From a virus, in the IMG/VR virus record IMGVR_UViG_3300049491_001100, positions 1 through 55,857 of that record: 55,857 nt of DNA. One strand, given 5' to 3'. The stretch's first letter is position 1. Each line of letters starts with the position of its first letter. The notes beneath the pieces are model-generated. The model did not search any database. It worked only from the letters and a program-made list of their open reading frames with translations, and had not been told where the DNA came from. The translations under genes and the position numbers were made by a program. Below, in pieces: positions 49,301 to 55,857 of this stretch.

Positions 49301-50050
49301 CTCTTCCATGAAGAAGGGCTCGGAGAGGCCGCTGTCGACATGGGCGCGGACGCTGTCGGCGCCGTAGAAGACTTCAAGGATGTCGAGGAGCGAGCCCTCG
49401 ACGAGCTTACCCGTCGTGTTCTTGATCGCGTACTGACGGAAGAGTTCATCGGGCATGCCGATGTTCTTCGGCTTCTGGAGGCCATCGTCAGCAGCTTTGC
49501 GTTCGAGGTAGATGCCGGATGCGCTGATCTTGAAGAGCTGATCGAAGGCGGTCTTGGCGGCGTCGAGATTTTTCTGGTCACCGGTGGCGATGGCGGCGAT
49601 CAGCGCATCCCAGGCGTCTCCCTTGAGGGCTGGGTTGAGGTGCTTGCGCAGGATCTCGGCGGGGCCGTCGGTGACAGCGCCCTTGGCCACAGGCTCCTGG
49701 GCCGAGAGCAGGGTGACGGTAAAGCTGCCACTGCGTGGGTTCGAGATTGTGGTCGCGTCCGTCATCTGGACGTTCGTAGCTACGGTAATGGTCCAGGTGC
49801 CTGCTACGAGGGGCCCGGCCAGGAAGAGGTCGATGGCCTGGGGATCGCTGAAGACGGGGGCGGCGCTGGAGATGGCGTTGAGGCCAGGGCCAGAGAGGAC
49901 GTAGTTGAAGGGATTGGTGGCGTCGTTGGCGCCAGAGCTGGAGACAGCGAGCGGGTCCTGGGTGAAGCGCAGGCGAATGGTCGCAAGCGCGATCTGAGTC
50001 ACGCTTTGGAGGCTGAAGCCTGAGCCTGTGAATGTAACGAGAGAGGACAT
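46400..50050 (-). CDS. Large virion protein with kelch-like beta-propeller
   Basis: 1216 aa. The first 550 residues are mixed tail-like domains, with an early Ig-like strand segment (GTWTITVATNVQM). From roughly 560 to 960 several kelch-like blades recur, with the pattern R-HQAVVLQDGRVLVIGG, R-GHRALLLNDGRVLVVGG, and V-GG-followed-by-E(I/L)-NP/FDP-W. Kelch propellers bind proteins or sugars and are unusual in phage tails. The final 250 residues are another beta domain. A receptor-binding or baseplate role is inferred. Confidence 0.75.
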   Translation of the reverse strand: MSSLVTFTGSGFSLQSVTQIALATIRLRFTQDPLAVSSSGANDATNPFNYVLSGPGLNAISSAAPVFSDPQAIDLFLAGPLVAGTWTITVATNVQMTDATTISNPRSGSFTVTLLSAQEPVAKGAVTDGPAEILRKHLNPALKGDAWDALIAAIATGDQKNLDAAKTAFDQLFKISASGIYLERKAADDGLQKPKNIGMPDELFRQYAIKNTTGKLVEGSLLDILEVFYGADSVRAHVDSGLSEPFFMEEGDDLVVVLDENKTISTVFMEDDFAIAGIANAAEVAAALTRSFRFNDSRAFAVAVTDPQDGTTKVRIYSGALGLSSSARVSGGKAQNSLQFADLLPTWDGLALLPTWTITKNLLTNRIRFAKTVGGVLNPDLNQVRIGDYVNIYGIEFLPANRGSFAIVDVYIAYPAGVLTEYFEIENVNGTAQSVTQVEIESMIFFRPTRKTIHTSRERAVVVSSLPDEVDIVLPATSQAVGRSKTKASYGQLNAGSAITSLERIEGIVSVTTATNHGLAIGDQVMIDGVFGATTIPGTVAGSYPGPLVASTSDLSKGSIWSATAGTVHANGAAGGVAVRLLDGRIFHGFGYALVSGSINDSITFFNGLMITGQTRLANGSIQVAFIETDQGGGSNAVPHALNYPGASLGINPSWYYGQVFVSGGESLFGGRDVVTTTGVFTPTISGSSTPGTYANGTTVLVTKRAAHAQVTLNVPGTTQHGGFFAMGGLNVGGDAINPTALSSCERYSAVEGLGNNFVAMASMAEARVQHQAVVLQDGRVLVIGGRSLGTGSKFYWSVRSEIGAISGTCEIYNPWSVTINGQAPNTWAYTGRLANARFGHRALLLNDGRVLVVGGIGFNPTQPTTDPIDVLDAEIWNPTTGAWQPAGKLNWGRDTVVAEYLSSRNQVVVAGGSDVVGGFKTELFDPVRMKWTVGSATLATRRAGAASAIAGDDLIAIVGGYNPATGNSASSLSLYVPNADKFLGGGLNGIFQVVAPVTATTFTYETNETQYTLNGSSDGIATPVKAVASAIPGPYIFSPDDGVAVTSNQSTTAQDLNKGQRYASVEVADATQFPDEEGWLVFSFGYDNQVAPVKYFGRLSATSLSLDYGFKFPATVKSGTNVTALAHKGPFVPDAPEDVGSFYITASPAGRVAAQQAIEAAVGAGITVNSAVVFPGDRGLAGEGLPASGSNKLSDKVAVWGSDDVDADLAAAREE

Positions 50051-50054
50051 GATC

Positions 50055-50714
50055 TTAGATCAAGTTGCCGCTGATGTCGTGGATGCCGGATACGGTCACG
50101 GTGTAGAGCTGGGCCCTGGTCTGACGCGAGGTGACGAGGCGCATGATGGTGGGCGAGACCACGGTCACGCTGACCACGGTCAGGGGCGGACTGATGCTGT
50201 AGTTGGCGGCGATAACAGCTTCGGCTTCATTGACGGGCTCGTCGAAGACAACTTCCATGAGTCGGGCGTCGATGCTGCGGGCCAGGAGCGCCTGCGGGTT
50301 GTTGCCGGCGCCGACGTAGTCGATGCTGAAGAGGCCATCGAAGGGGTTGAGAAACTGGTCCACGAGGCCAATGTGCTGGATCGTGACTCGGTAGAGCTTG
50401 CCGGTCGTGTGCTCGGTCGTGTAGAGACGGAGTCTGTTGGTGACGGGGACGACGGCGGTGACGGTGACGGCTCGGCCACCGTTGAGGCTGGTAATAACCC
50501 ATTGCGTCGGATCAGCACTAGGGCCAGATACCGAGGGCAGATTGTTGAAGACGACGTCGATGTAGGTCGAGGTCACGTCGACGTCGAGGGCCTGAAAAGC
50601 CTTGCAGGCGACGTAGACGGCCGTACCCGGGCTGCCAAGCCCCTGCGTCGAGAGCAAGGTGCTGTTGGATCCGTCTCCGAGACTGCCAAGTCCTCGCGTA
50701 ATCAGGAGCGGCAT
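50055..50714 (-). CDS. Tandem Ig-like (SbsA-type) tail protein, 219 aa
   Basis: Two similar Ig-like units: STYIDVVFNNLPSVSGPSAD, then RLYTTEHTTGKLYRVTIQHI, and ARLMEVVFDEPVNEAEAVIA then TRAQLYTVTVSGIHDISGN. The T-x-x-x-LYxVT and DxxGN pattern matches SbsA Ig-like (Big_5) domains found on surface and phage proteins that bind carbohydrates. Overlaps tightly with neighbours. Confidence 0.72.
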   Translation of the reverse strand: MPLLITRGLGSLGDGSNSTLLSTQGLGSPGTAVYVACKAFQALDVDVTSTYIDVVFNNLPSVSGPSADPTQWVITSLNGGRAVTVTAVVPVTNRLRLYTTEHTTGKLYRVTIQHIGLVDQFLNPFDGLFSIDYVGAGNNPQALLARSIDARLMEVVFDEPVNEAEAVIAANYSISPPLTVVSVTVVSPTIMRLVTSRQTRAQLYTVTVSGIHDISGNLI

Positions 50715-50716
50715 CG

Positions 50717-51244
50717 TTAGACCGGGGTGCGGGCGTAGGGGTTGGTAGAGGTCGGGAGACCGTTCTGGTCGAGGAGGTCGACTTTGAGGATTGGGGTCAC
50801 GTCATCGTCATCATAGAAGATCATGCGATTGGCGTCGGGGCCAGTGACCTTGATCTCCCACTTATTGGTCTGGAGCTTCTTGATGAGGGTGAGGTCGGTC
50901 TGGGCCGTGGCCAGGGCCGTGAGAACGTTGCCGACTGCCGTGGCAACACTGGACGTGGTGGCGTCGGCGTTGTCGATGTTGAAGTCTTCAGGGCGCAGGT
51001 AGCCGCTGACGTAGGCGGGGTTGGCGCCGGTGGCGATCATGAAGGCGATGCCACGGTTGGCGGTGAAGACGGGGAGGAAGTAGTAGATGCCGCTGCTGCC
51101 GATCTCGACGAAGCTGGGCTGGGTCAGGTTCGCGCCCGTGTCATCCTTGTAAGATGCAAAGACCAGCGACCCGGCTAGCCCCGACTGTGGGACTCCGGTC
51201 GTCGTGTTGAACACGGCGAATGTGAGAATCTTTGGACTGGCCAT
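50717..51244 (-). CDS. Unknown virion-type protein, 175 aa
   Basis: ATG 51244. A beta-rich first half (LTFAVFNTTTGVPQSGLAGS) and a helical segment with LTALATAQTDLTLIKKLQTN, followed by a second beta part. The style fits a tail adaptor or collar protein. A possible late motif precedes it. No family recognised. Confidence 0.6.
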   Translation of the reverse strand: MASPKILTFAVFNTTTGVPQSGLAGSLVFASYKDDTGANLTQPSFVEIGSSGIYYFLPVFTANRGIAFMIATGANPAYVSGYLRPEDFNIDNADATTSSVATAVGNVLTALATAQTDLTLIKKLQTNKWEIKVTGPDANRMIFYDDDDVTPILKVDLLDQNGLPTSTNPYARTPV

Positions 51245-51256
51245 TGCGGTACCTAC

Positions 51257-51263
51257 AAGATTG
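51257..51263 (-). promoter_or_regulatory. Possible late motif (CAATCTT)
   Basis: CAATCTT on the - strand in the 51-nt gap between the 51296 and 51244 genes, 12 nt before ATG 51244. Confidence 0.42.
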
Positions 51264-51295
51264 CTACGGGGACGCCCGCCGACCCCGAGGCTTGG

Positions 51296-51529
51296 TTAGA
51301 GGGCGGCGGCGCAGGCGGGGCAGTAGACCTTGAACGGGGCCTCGCTGCCATCGGCCTGGACCTCGACCATGCGGATCCAGCCCTCGGGCAGGCGGGAGCT
51401 GGTGCAGACCATGTTGCCGGAGCCATTGATGCTGGCGCTGGTGGGGACCATGTCGGTCGGGTCTTCGGTGCATCCCGGCTTCTGACAGGTGACGACTGGG
51501 ACTACGAGTGAAACTTCTACGTTTGCCAT
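51296..51529 (-). CDS. Small Cys-containing protein, 77 aa
   Basis: ATG 51529 with AAAGGAAAGG upstream. Contains CQKPGC near residue 15 and CPAC near the end, a possible single zinc site. Lies between the large fibre gene and the 51244 gene. Function unknown. Confidence 0.58.
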   Translation of the reverse strand: MANVEVSLVVPVVTCQKPGCTEDPTDMVPTSASINGSGNMVCTSSRLPEGWIRMVEVQADGSEAPFKVYCPACAAAL

Positions 51530-51541
51530 GATACCTTTCCT

Positions 51542-54500
51542 TTAGGTGTTGCCTGAGACGGCCTGGTACTTGATCGTTGCCACCCAGTTGAAGGTGGTCG
51601 CCGCGAGACCGGTTACGGAGACGCGGACGTTGTTGCCGGAGACGGTGAAGGTTACGTCGATGCCGGCACTGGTCTCGACGTCGGCGTGGACATCCTGAAC
51701 AGTGCCCTGGATGGTCGCGCCGCCGCCCTCGCGGTAGACAAGTACCTTCTTGCCGTACATGGCGCGCTCGGTACCAGCCGTGTCGCGGCCGATGACAGAG
51801 ACCTCGACCCAGTACAGGGTGGTATCGGCAAGGGCCTTGCTCCAGAGCGTGGTCTGAGTGGCGTCAGTGGTCTGGATCGCGGCCGTGGTCTCATTGACCT
51901 CGGAGCCGGCGTAGGCAGCGTGCGCCTTCTTTCTCGTGGCAATGCGCTCCTTGCCTGTGTTGGTGCCGAGGCCGACGTCAATGTTGAGGCCGATGAGGGT
52001 GCCGGTGATGCTGGTGCTGTCAGTGCTCTCCAGCTTGTAAGAGCTGTCGACGATGCCATTGGAACCAGTAGTTGCGGCGTGGGTGTGGACCTGCTTGATG
52101 CCGGAGCGATAGGTGGAGTCTGCGCCCTGAACCTTGGTGCCAAACAAGATTGACTTACTGTCACTGCCGTCATTGGTGGCGTTGATTCTGATCTCGGATG
52201 GCGCCGCCGTGTACAGCCTGAGGTCTTGTCCGCCGGTGTACCAGCTCGTGAACTGGCCCGTGGTGTAGATATTGCTGACCTCGAAGCCCCAGTTCGTGGC
52301 GCTGACGCCGAGCTGGCTGCCATCGATGCAGTAGAGATAGTGAGTAACTGTGGAGGTCGGGGAAGCGTTGTCGTAGAAGCGGAGCTTGCGGACGCGGAGG
52401 TCGGCGCCCGTGGTCGTGTTCGTGCCCTGGGTGAGACGGACGATGTCGGAGGCTTCGTTCGTGAGCCGGCCGCCGGTGCCGAAGATGATGTCGGTGGCGC
52501 CAGCGCTGCGGCCGATGGTGACGGAGGCTGCGTTGGAGGCACCAAGGGCGAGAGCGCCACCGGTGCCTGTACCAGACTTGGCACCTGCATCGAGAGTGAG
52601 ATCGCCACCGTTGGCGTTGCCAGTGCCACCGGTGCCGGCATCGCCTGCCTTGACGACGGTGTGACCGCCACGGCCGGGGTTGAAGGCGCCGGTGCCGTTG
52701 CCGCCGCTGCCAGCGATGAAGTTGAGGAGGCCGCCATTGCCTGCGTTTGCCGCCGAGGCGTTGCCGCCGTAGCCGCTGCTGATGCTGAACTGGTTCGAGC
52801 TGGTGTCGGCACCGGCCTGGGCCACACTGATGCTGCCGAAGTTTTGGTTACCCGCAAGTGCTGTGGTCGCGGTGCCCGTGAAATAGATGAGGTCGCCGCT
52901 GGTGTCACCGAGTTCGATGTTACCGTAGAGCTGGGTGGGTCCGTTGGAGAGAAGGGTTCCGCTGACTGCGGTCGTGATGCCGGCGCGGCCGATATTGATG
53001 GCGCTGGCGCTGGAGGTGCCAATGCTGATGACACCGCTTGTGCCAGTGCCGACCTTTGCCCCAGCATCCAGAGTGAGAGCGCCACCGTTGGCGTTGCCGC
53101 TGGTGGCGTTGCCTGCGAGCAGGCTGAGGGCGCCGCCAGCTACGTTCGAGCCCGTGCTGTTGGCAACGGCGATGGTGTGAGCCGACTCCTTCTTGAAGGA
53201 GAGGTTGCCCGCGACCGATGCCGTGATGGTGAGATCGGTCGTGGCGACGTTGCCGAGCGCGATCGTGGTCGCGTTCGCGTTGCCGATGTTGATCGTGGTC
53301 GTGTTGACGCTGAAGGTCTTGTTGACGCCGCTGATGATGACGTCGTAGTAGGCGCCGCCGCCATCGGTTCCGACGTATACGGAACCATTGATGCCGGAGC
53401 CGGTGCCGTTGCCTGCGGCCAAGTAGGTACCGCCGCCGCTACCGCCGACGCCACCACCAGCCGCGCCCGCGTTACCGCCGCCAAGGACAATGAAGCCGCC
53501 ATCGCCGGCTGCGGCTGTAGCGTTACCACTACCGCCCTGGTAGCAGTTGATGTAGATGTTGCCGCTGGCGCCGCCTGGGCTGGTTCCGTTGGCGTTCGAG
53601 CCCTGGTGAGAACGAATGCGAACGTAGCCGCCAGTGGCCGAGCCGAAGCCGGTGTTGGTGCCACCGCTGCCAGACTGCATGTCGATGGGGCCGCCAGGGC
53701 CTGCCGTGCCGCCGCCTGCTCCACCACCGCCACCACCCGCGCCCACGGCCACGGTGAAGTAGCCGCCACTGGCTCCTGGTTGGGAGCTGCTGCCGTTGCC
53801 GCCGGTACCAGTGCCAATGTTGGTGTAGCCACCATAGCCCGCGATCGAAGACGCACCACCACTGTTGCCACCGGTGGCGTTGCCGCCGAGGTTGATGGTG
53901 CCGCCATTCTGGCCGTTGCTGGTCGCGGTGCCGTTGCGGCCGATGCCGGGCTGGATGCCGATGTTGCCGCTGGCGCCGCCGCCAAAGCCGCCGTCGCTTC
54001 CGCCCGTGGCCGTGCTGATGGTGATGGCGCCGCTGTTGCCGCCGACAGCAGACGCCGTGCCCGCACCACCAGAAGTTGTTGCGATGGTGATGGCACCGCC
54101 GTTACCGCCAGCAGTACCACCGCTACCGCCTGCGCCCTGACCGCCCTGAACCGTGGCCGCGCCTGCATTGGCACCGGTACCGTTGCCGTTGCCGCCAACG
54201 ATGGAGACGCTGGTGCCTGGGGCCCCGGCCGCGCCCACGAACTGGGTCGTGGTACCAGACAAGCTGACGTTGACGTAGTTGGTGGTCGAGTTGGCCTGGA
54301 TGGCAATACCCGAACTGCCAGATCTGATGAAGGTCTGGCTGTTGCCGGTGTCTCCAAAGACGCTCTGGCCACCGTTGGTGCTGATGGCGAGGATGCCAGC
54401 AACAGAAAGCTGGGCCAGGGTGTCGACGGTGCTGATCAAGTTCTCAGCACGCAGGTTCAGGTTGCCGGTGGCGTTGCCGACGGTGATGTTGCCGGCGCCG

Positions 54501-55303
54501 TCCATGTTGAAGAGACGGAGGCTGCTAACCTGGGCTTCGATCGTGGACGAGATCTGGGACAGGACCAGGGCCGGAGCCGCAGAGGGCGTCAGTGTGATCG
54601 TGGAGCCATTCAGTGACGTCGGGGCTCCTGCACGACCGAGCGTGGTCGCGGAAGCGTTGTTGGCGCCAATGGCGATGGCGCCATTAGTGCCAGCGCCAGT
54701 GGCAATGCCAGCGTCAATGGCAATGGCGCCGCCATTGTTACCGCCTGAACCACCATTGGCCCCGGCGTCGCCAGCACGCAGTTCAACCAATCCGCCAGCG
54801 CCGGCAATGAACGAGCCCGAGCCGGCGCCGCCGGTGGCACCCTGAACAACAATACGACCGCCGGTGCCGCCAGGCCCAGTCGATGCTGCACCGCCAATGC
54901 CAGACACGAGAGAAAGTTCACGGCCTGGTTGATTGCTGGCCGAGGACAGGACAATGATGGCGTGATTGGAGACACCGCTGAGGTAGATGGCGTCATAGTC
55001 GATGGAGATGGTGTGGCCGGCAGTGCCAAGGATAGCATTGCCGCCATCGACGTTGAGACGCATGGTACCATAGCCGCTGGTGCCCGATCCAGTCTGGAGC
55101 TTGATCTGACCGCCGAAGCCGGCTGTGGCAACACCGCCAAAGATGCGGACACCGATACCATCGGTGGTTGAGGAGGGCTGAACATGGACTTCACCAGTGC
55201 CACTGAGGAAGCCGATGTCGACAAGGCGCGTGACATCGAGATCGCTCTGGATAGCGATCGACGTCGATGTCGTAGACCCCTTGGGGAGAAGATACTTGCT
55301 CAT
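51542..55303 (-). CDS. Giant Gly-rich tail fibre with repeated modules, 1253 aa
   Basis: N-terminus SKYLLPKGSTTSTSIAIQSD, then very long Gly/Ala/Thr tracts. A module of about 45 residues recurs at least three times: NGGALTLDAGAKVGTGTSG, GGDLTLDAGAKSGTGTGG, and NNGGAIAIDAGIATGAGTNG, each followed by AI.IG..NASA.T.GRAG. The C-terminal 300 residues are a distinct beta domain (WVEVSVIGRDTAGTERAMYG). Such Gly-rich fibres bind host surfaces and often vary between related phages. Confidence 0.75.
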   Translation of the reverse strand: MSKYLLPKGSTTSTSIAIQSDLDVTRLVDIGFLSGTGEVHVQPSSTTDGIGVRIFGGVATAGFGGQIKLQTGSGTSGYGTMRLNVDGGNAILGTAGHTISIDYDAIYLSGVSNHAIIVLSSASNQPGRELSLVSGIGGAASTGPGGTGGRIVVQGATGGAGSGSFIAGAGGLVELRAGDAGANGGSGGNNGGAIAIDAGIATGAGTNGAIAIGANNASATTLGRAGAPTSLNGSTITLTPSAAPALVLSQISSTIEAQVSSLRLFNMDGAGNITVGNATGNLNLRAENLISTVDTLAQLSVAGILAISTNGGQSVFGDTGNSQTFIRSGSSGIAIQANSTTNYVNVSLSGTTTQFVGAAGAPGTSVSIVGGNGNGTGANAGAATVQGGQGAGGSGGTAGGNGGAITIATTSGGAGTASAVGGNSGAITISTATGGSDGGFGGGASGNIGIQPGIGRNGTATSNGQNGGTINLGGNATGGNSGGASSIAGYGGYTNIGTGTGGNGSSSQPGASGGYFTVAVGAGGGGGGAGGGTAGPGGPIDMQSGSGGTNTGFGSATGGYVRIRSHQGSNANGTSPGGASGNIYINCYQGGSGNATAAAGDGGFIVLGGGNAGAAGGGVGGSGGGTYLAAGNGTGSGINGSVYVGTDGGGAYYDVIISGVNKTFSVNTTTINIGNANATTIALGNVATTDLTITASVAGNLSFKKESAHTIAVANSTGSNVAGGALSLLAGNATSGNANGGALTLDAGAKVGTGTSGVISIGTSSASAINIGRAGITTAVSGTLLSNGPTQLYGNIELGDTSGDLIYFTGTATTALAGNQNFGSISVAQAGADTSSNQFSISSGYGGNASAANAGNGGLLNFIAGSGGNGTGAFNPGRGGHTVVKAGDAGTGGTGNANGGDLTLDAGAKSGTGTGGALALGASNAASVTIGRSAGATDIIFGTGGRLTNEASDIVRLTQGTNTTTGADLRVRKLRFYDNASPTSTVTHYLYCIDGSQLGVSATNWGFEVSNIYTTGQFTSWYTGGQDLRLYTAAPSEIRINATNDGSDSKSILFGTKVQGADSTYRSGIKQVHTHAATTGSNGIVDSSYKLESTDSTSITGTLIGLNIDVGLGTNTGKERIATRKKAHAAYAGSEVNETTAAIQTTDATQTTLWSKALADTTLYWVEVSVIGRDTAGTERAMYGKKVLVYREGGGATIQGTVQDVHADVETSAGIDVTFTVSGNNVRVSVTGLAATTFNWVATIKYQAVSGNT

Positions 55304-55857
55304 TTATGCGCTCTCGATTGTTGCGCTGACGTAGACGCGGTTCGCGGTGCCGGCAGTTGCGGAGACCGAGATTGCTGCGGCCGTGGCATTGATAAAGACC
55401 AAGGGTACGACGTAGCTGCCAACGGCCTGGGCCGCCACGCTGAGAATGGTCTCGGTCTGGGCACCGCTGCCGTCGGTGTAAGTCACAGACAAGCTGAGAT
55501 TGGTTGTGCCAGTGACGACGCGATAGTAGATGAAGACCTTGTGGTTGCCCTGGACCGAGGGCGTGAACGTGGCCACGGTGGTTGCGCCAGTCGTTGTGAG
55601 GAGGCTGTCGCTGACACTGACCTTGTCGCCGAGGACCACGCGCTGGTAGGCGCCCCCGTTCTCGCTGGCCTCAAGGTGTTGGGCCGTGCTGTTGTAGCGG
55701 AATCTGCCGGTCGAGGCCGGGGACACGGCAGCACTACTGTTGCCGATCTCGATGGCTTCGTTGAGCCTGATGGCGCCGGCCTCTACGAGGAGGGCGTAGG
55801 CGTTGGTGATGGTGACGCCAGCGTTTGCTGTGGGGGCGCCGGAGATGGCAATGGTAG
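55304..55857 (-). CDS. Fibre-type protein, C-terminal part (cut by window end)
   Basis: Open across the window edge on the - strand, 183 residues visible. The upstream part reads TIAISGAPTANAGVTITNAY then EAGAIRLNEAIEIGNSS, followed by FRYNSTAQHLEASENGGAYQ, which is the common phage-fibre 'F-N-T-LE-S-NG' phrase. An internal GTG at 55726 is therefore not the true start. The stop TAA touches the ATG of the large fibre gene. Confidence 0.7.
   Translation of the reverse strand, partial: TIAISGAPTANAGVTITNAYALLVEAGAIRLNEAIEIGNSSAAVSPASTGRFRYNSTAQHLEASENGGAYQRVVLGDKVSVSDSLLTTTGATTVATFTPSVQGNHKVFIYYRVVTGTTNLSLSVTYTDGSGAQTETILSVAAQAVGSYVVPLVFINATAAAISVSATAGTANRVYVSATIESA

Noticed and set aside
52226-54616. 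Long + strand open frame (about 796 codons) across the fibre gene, rich in Ala, Gly and Val
   Set aside because: It mirrors the Gly/Ala-rich fibre gene on the - strand. It is low complexity, has no ribosome site and no neighbouring + strand genes. It is a shadow frame.
51542-55303. Short repeats in the fibre gene considered as CRISPR or other array
   Set aside because: The repeats are in frame, vary in length and encode Gly-rich protein modules. There is no constant repeat-spacer pattern and no cas gene.
1-55857. tRNA genes
   Set aside because: Presence of a CCA-adding enzyme and RNA ligase prompted a search, but no cloverleaf with a T-arm GTTCRA core was found in the few gaps between genes. 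Reading by eye can miss one.

Overview
This window looks like part of the genome of a large, GC-rich, tailed double-stranded DNA bacteriophage, or an assembled environmental relative. The basis is the gene content: a T4-style recombination and replication set (UvsX/RecA-like recombinase, gp32-like zinc-binding SSB, SbcC/gp46-like ATPase, RuvC-like and endonuclease VII-like resolvases), tightly packed genes with ATGA, GTGA or TAATG overlaps, an M15 endolysin, and a block of tail or fibre genes read on the opposite strand. The replicase is a bacterial DnaE-type polymerase III alpha subunit, not a T4-like family B polymerase. The host cannot be named from the sequence. No tRNA, rRNA, CRISPR array, transposase or integrase was seen.

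Layout. From 1 to 41977 almost everything is on the + strand. 1-4.4 kb: membrane protein genes, a basic zinc-binding protein and the SbcC-like ATPase. 4.5-10.8 kb: RuvC-like nuclease, class II (B12-dependent) ribonucleotide reductase, unknown proteins, a metallophosphoesterase and small regulators. 10.8-19.9 kb: the replication core (DnaE, SSB, possible UvsY-like mediator, UvsX, primase). 19.9-21.4 kb: the only - strand gene of this arm, with faint sigma-like and winged-helix features. 21.6-24.7 kb: an unusual operon of ClpP-like protease, membrane protein, PLP aminotransferase and CYTH phosphohydrolase. 24.7-32.3 kb: many small zinc-ribbon genes plus Nudix, RNA ligase, HAD phosphatase, dUTPase, RNase HI and a cREC cyclic-phosphate-processing protein. 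32.3-41.98 kb: UvrD-like helicase, ParB-like protein, endonuclease VII, CCA-adding enzyme, Dda/RecD-like helicase, peptide deformylase, SLOG-like protein and a second metallophosphoesterase. 41.97 kb to the end: - strand tail genes, including an endolysin, a kelch-repeat protein of 1216 aa and a Gly-rich fibre of 1253 aa.

The most striking structural signal is a repeated 10-mer, ATTCGCTATA and close variants, found 22 times. Nearly every copy sits directly behind one gene's stop codon and 7-47 nt before the next start, always in the direction of transcription, including the single - strand gene. I saw none in the tail arm. It is best explained as a phage-specific promoter for early or middle genes. 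Its end resembles the CTATAGGGAGA part of T7-type promoters, and the 7-9 nt gap to many start codons implies very short or absent leaders. A few host-like TTGAC(A/G) promoters (29-35 kb) and a possible tail-arm motif (CAATCTT) form other classes.

Functionally, the first arm makes nucleotides (RNR, dUTPase), replicates and recombines DNA, and appears to guard the RNA and translation machinery: RNA ligase, HAD phosphatase, cREC, CCA-adding enzyme and peptide deformylase together look like a kit for repairing cut tRNA. The aminotransferase-CYTH-ClpP operon has no obvious textbook role in a phage and is the best candidate here for an undescribed system.
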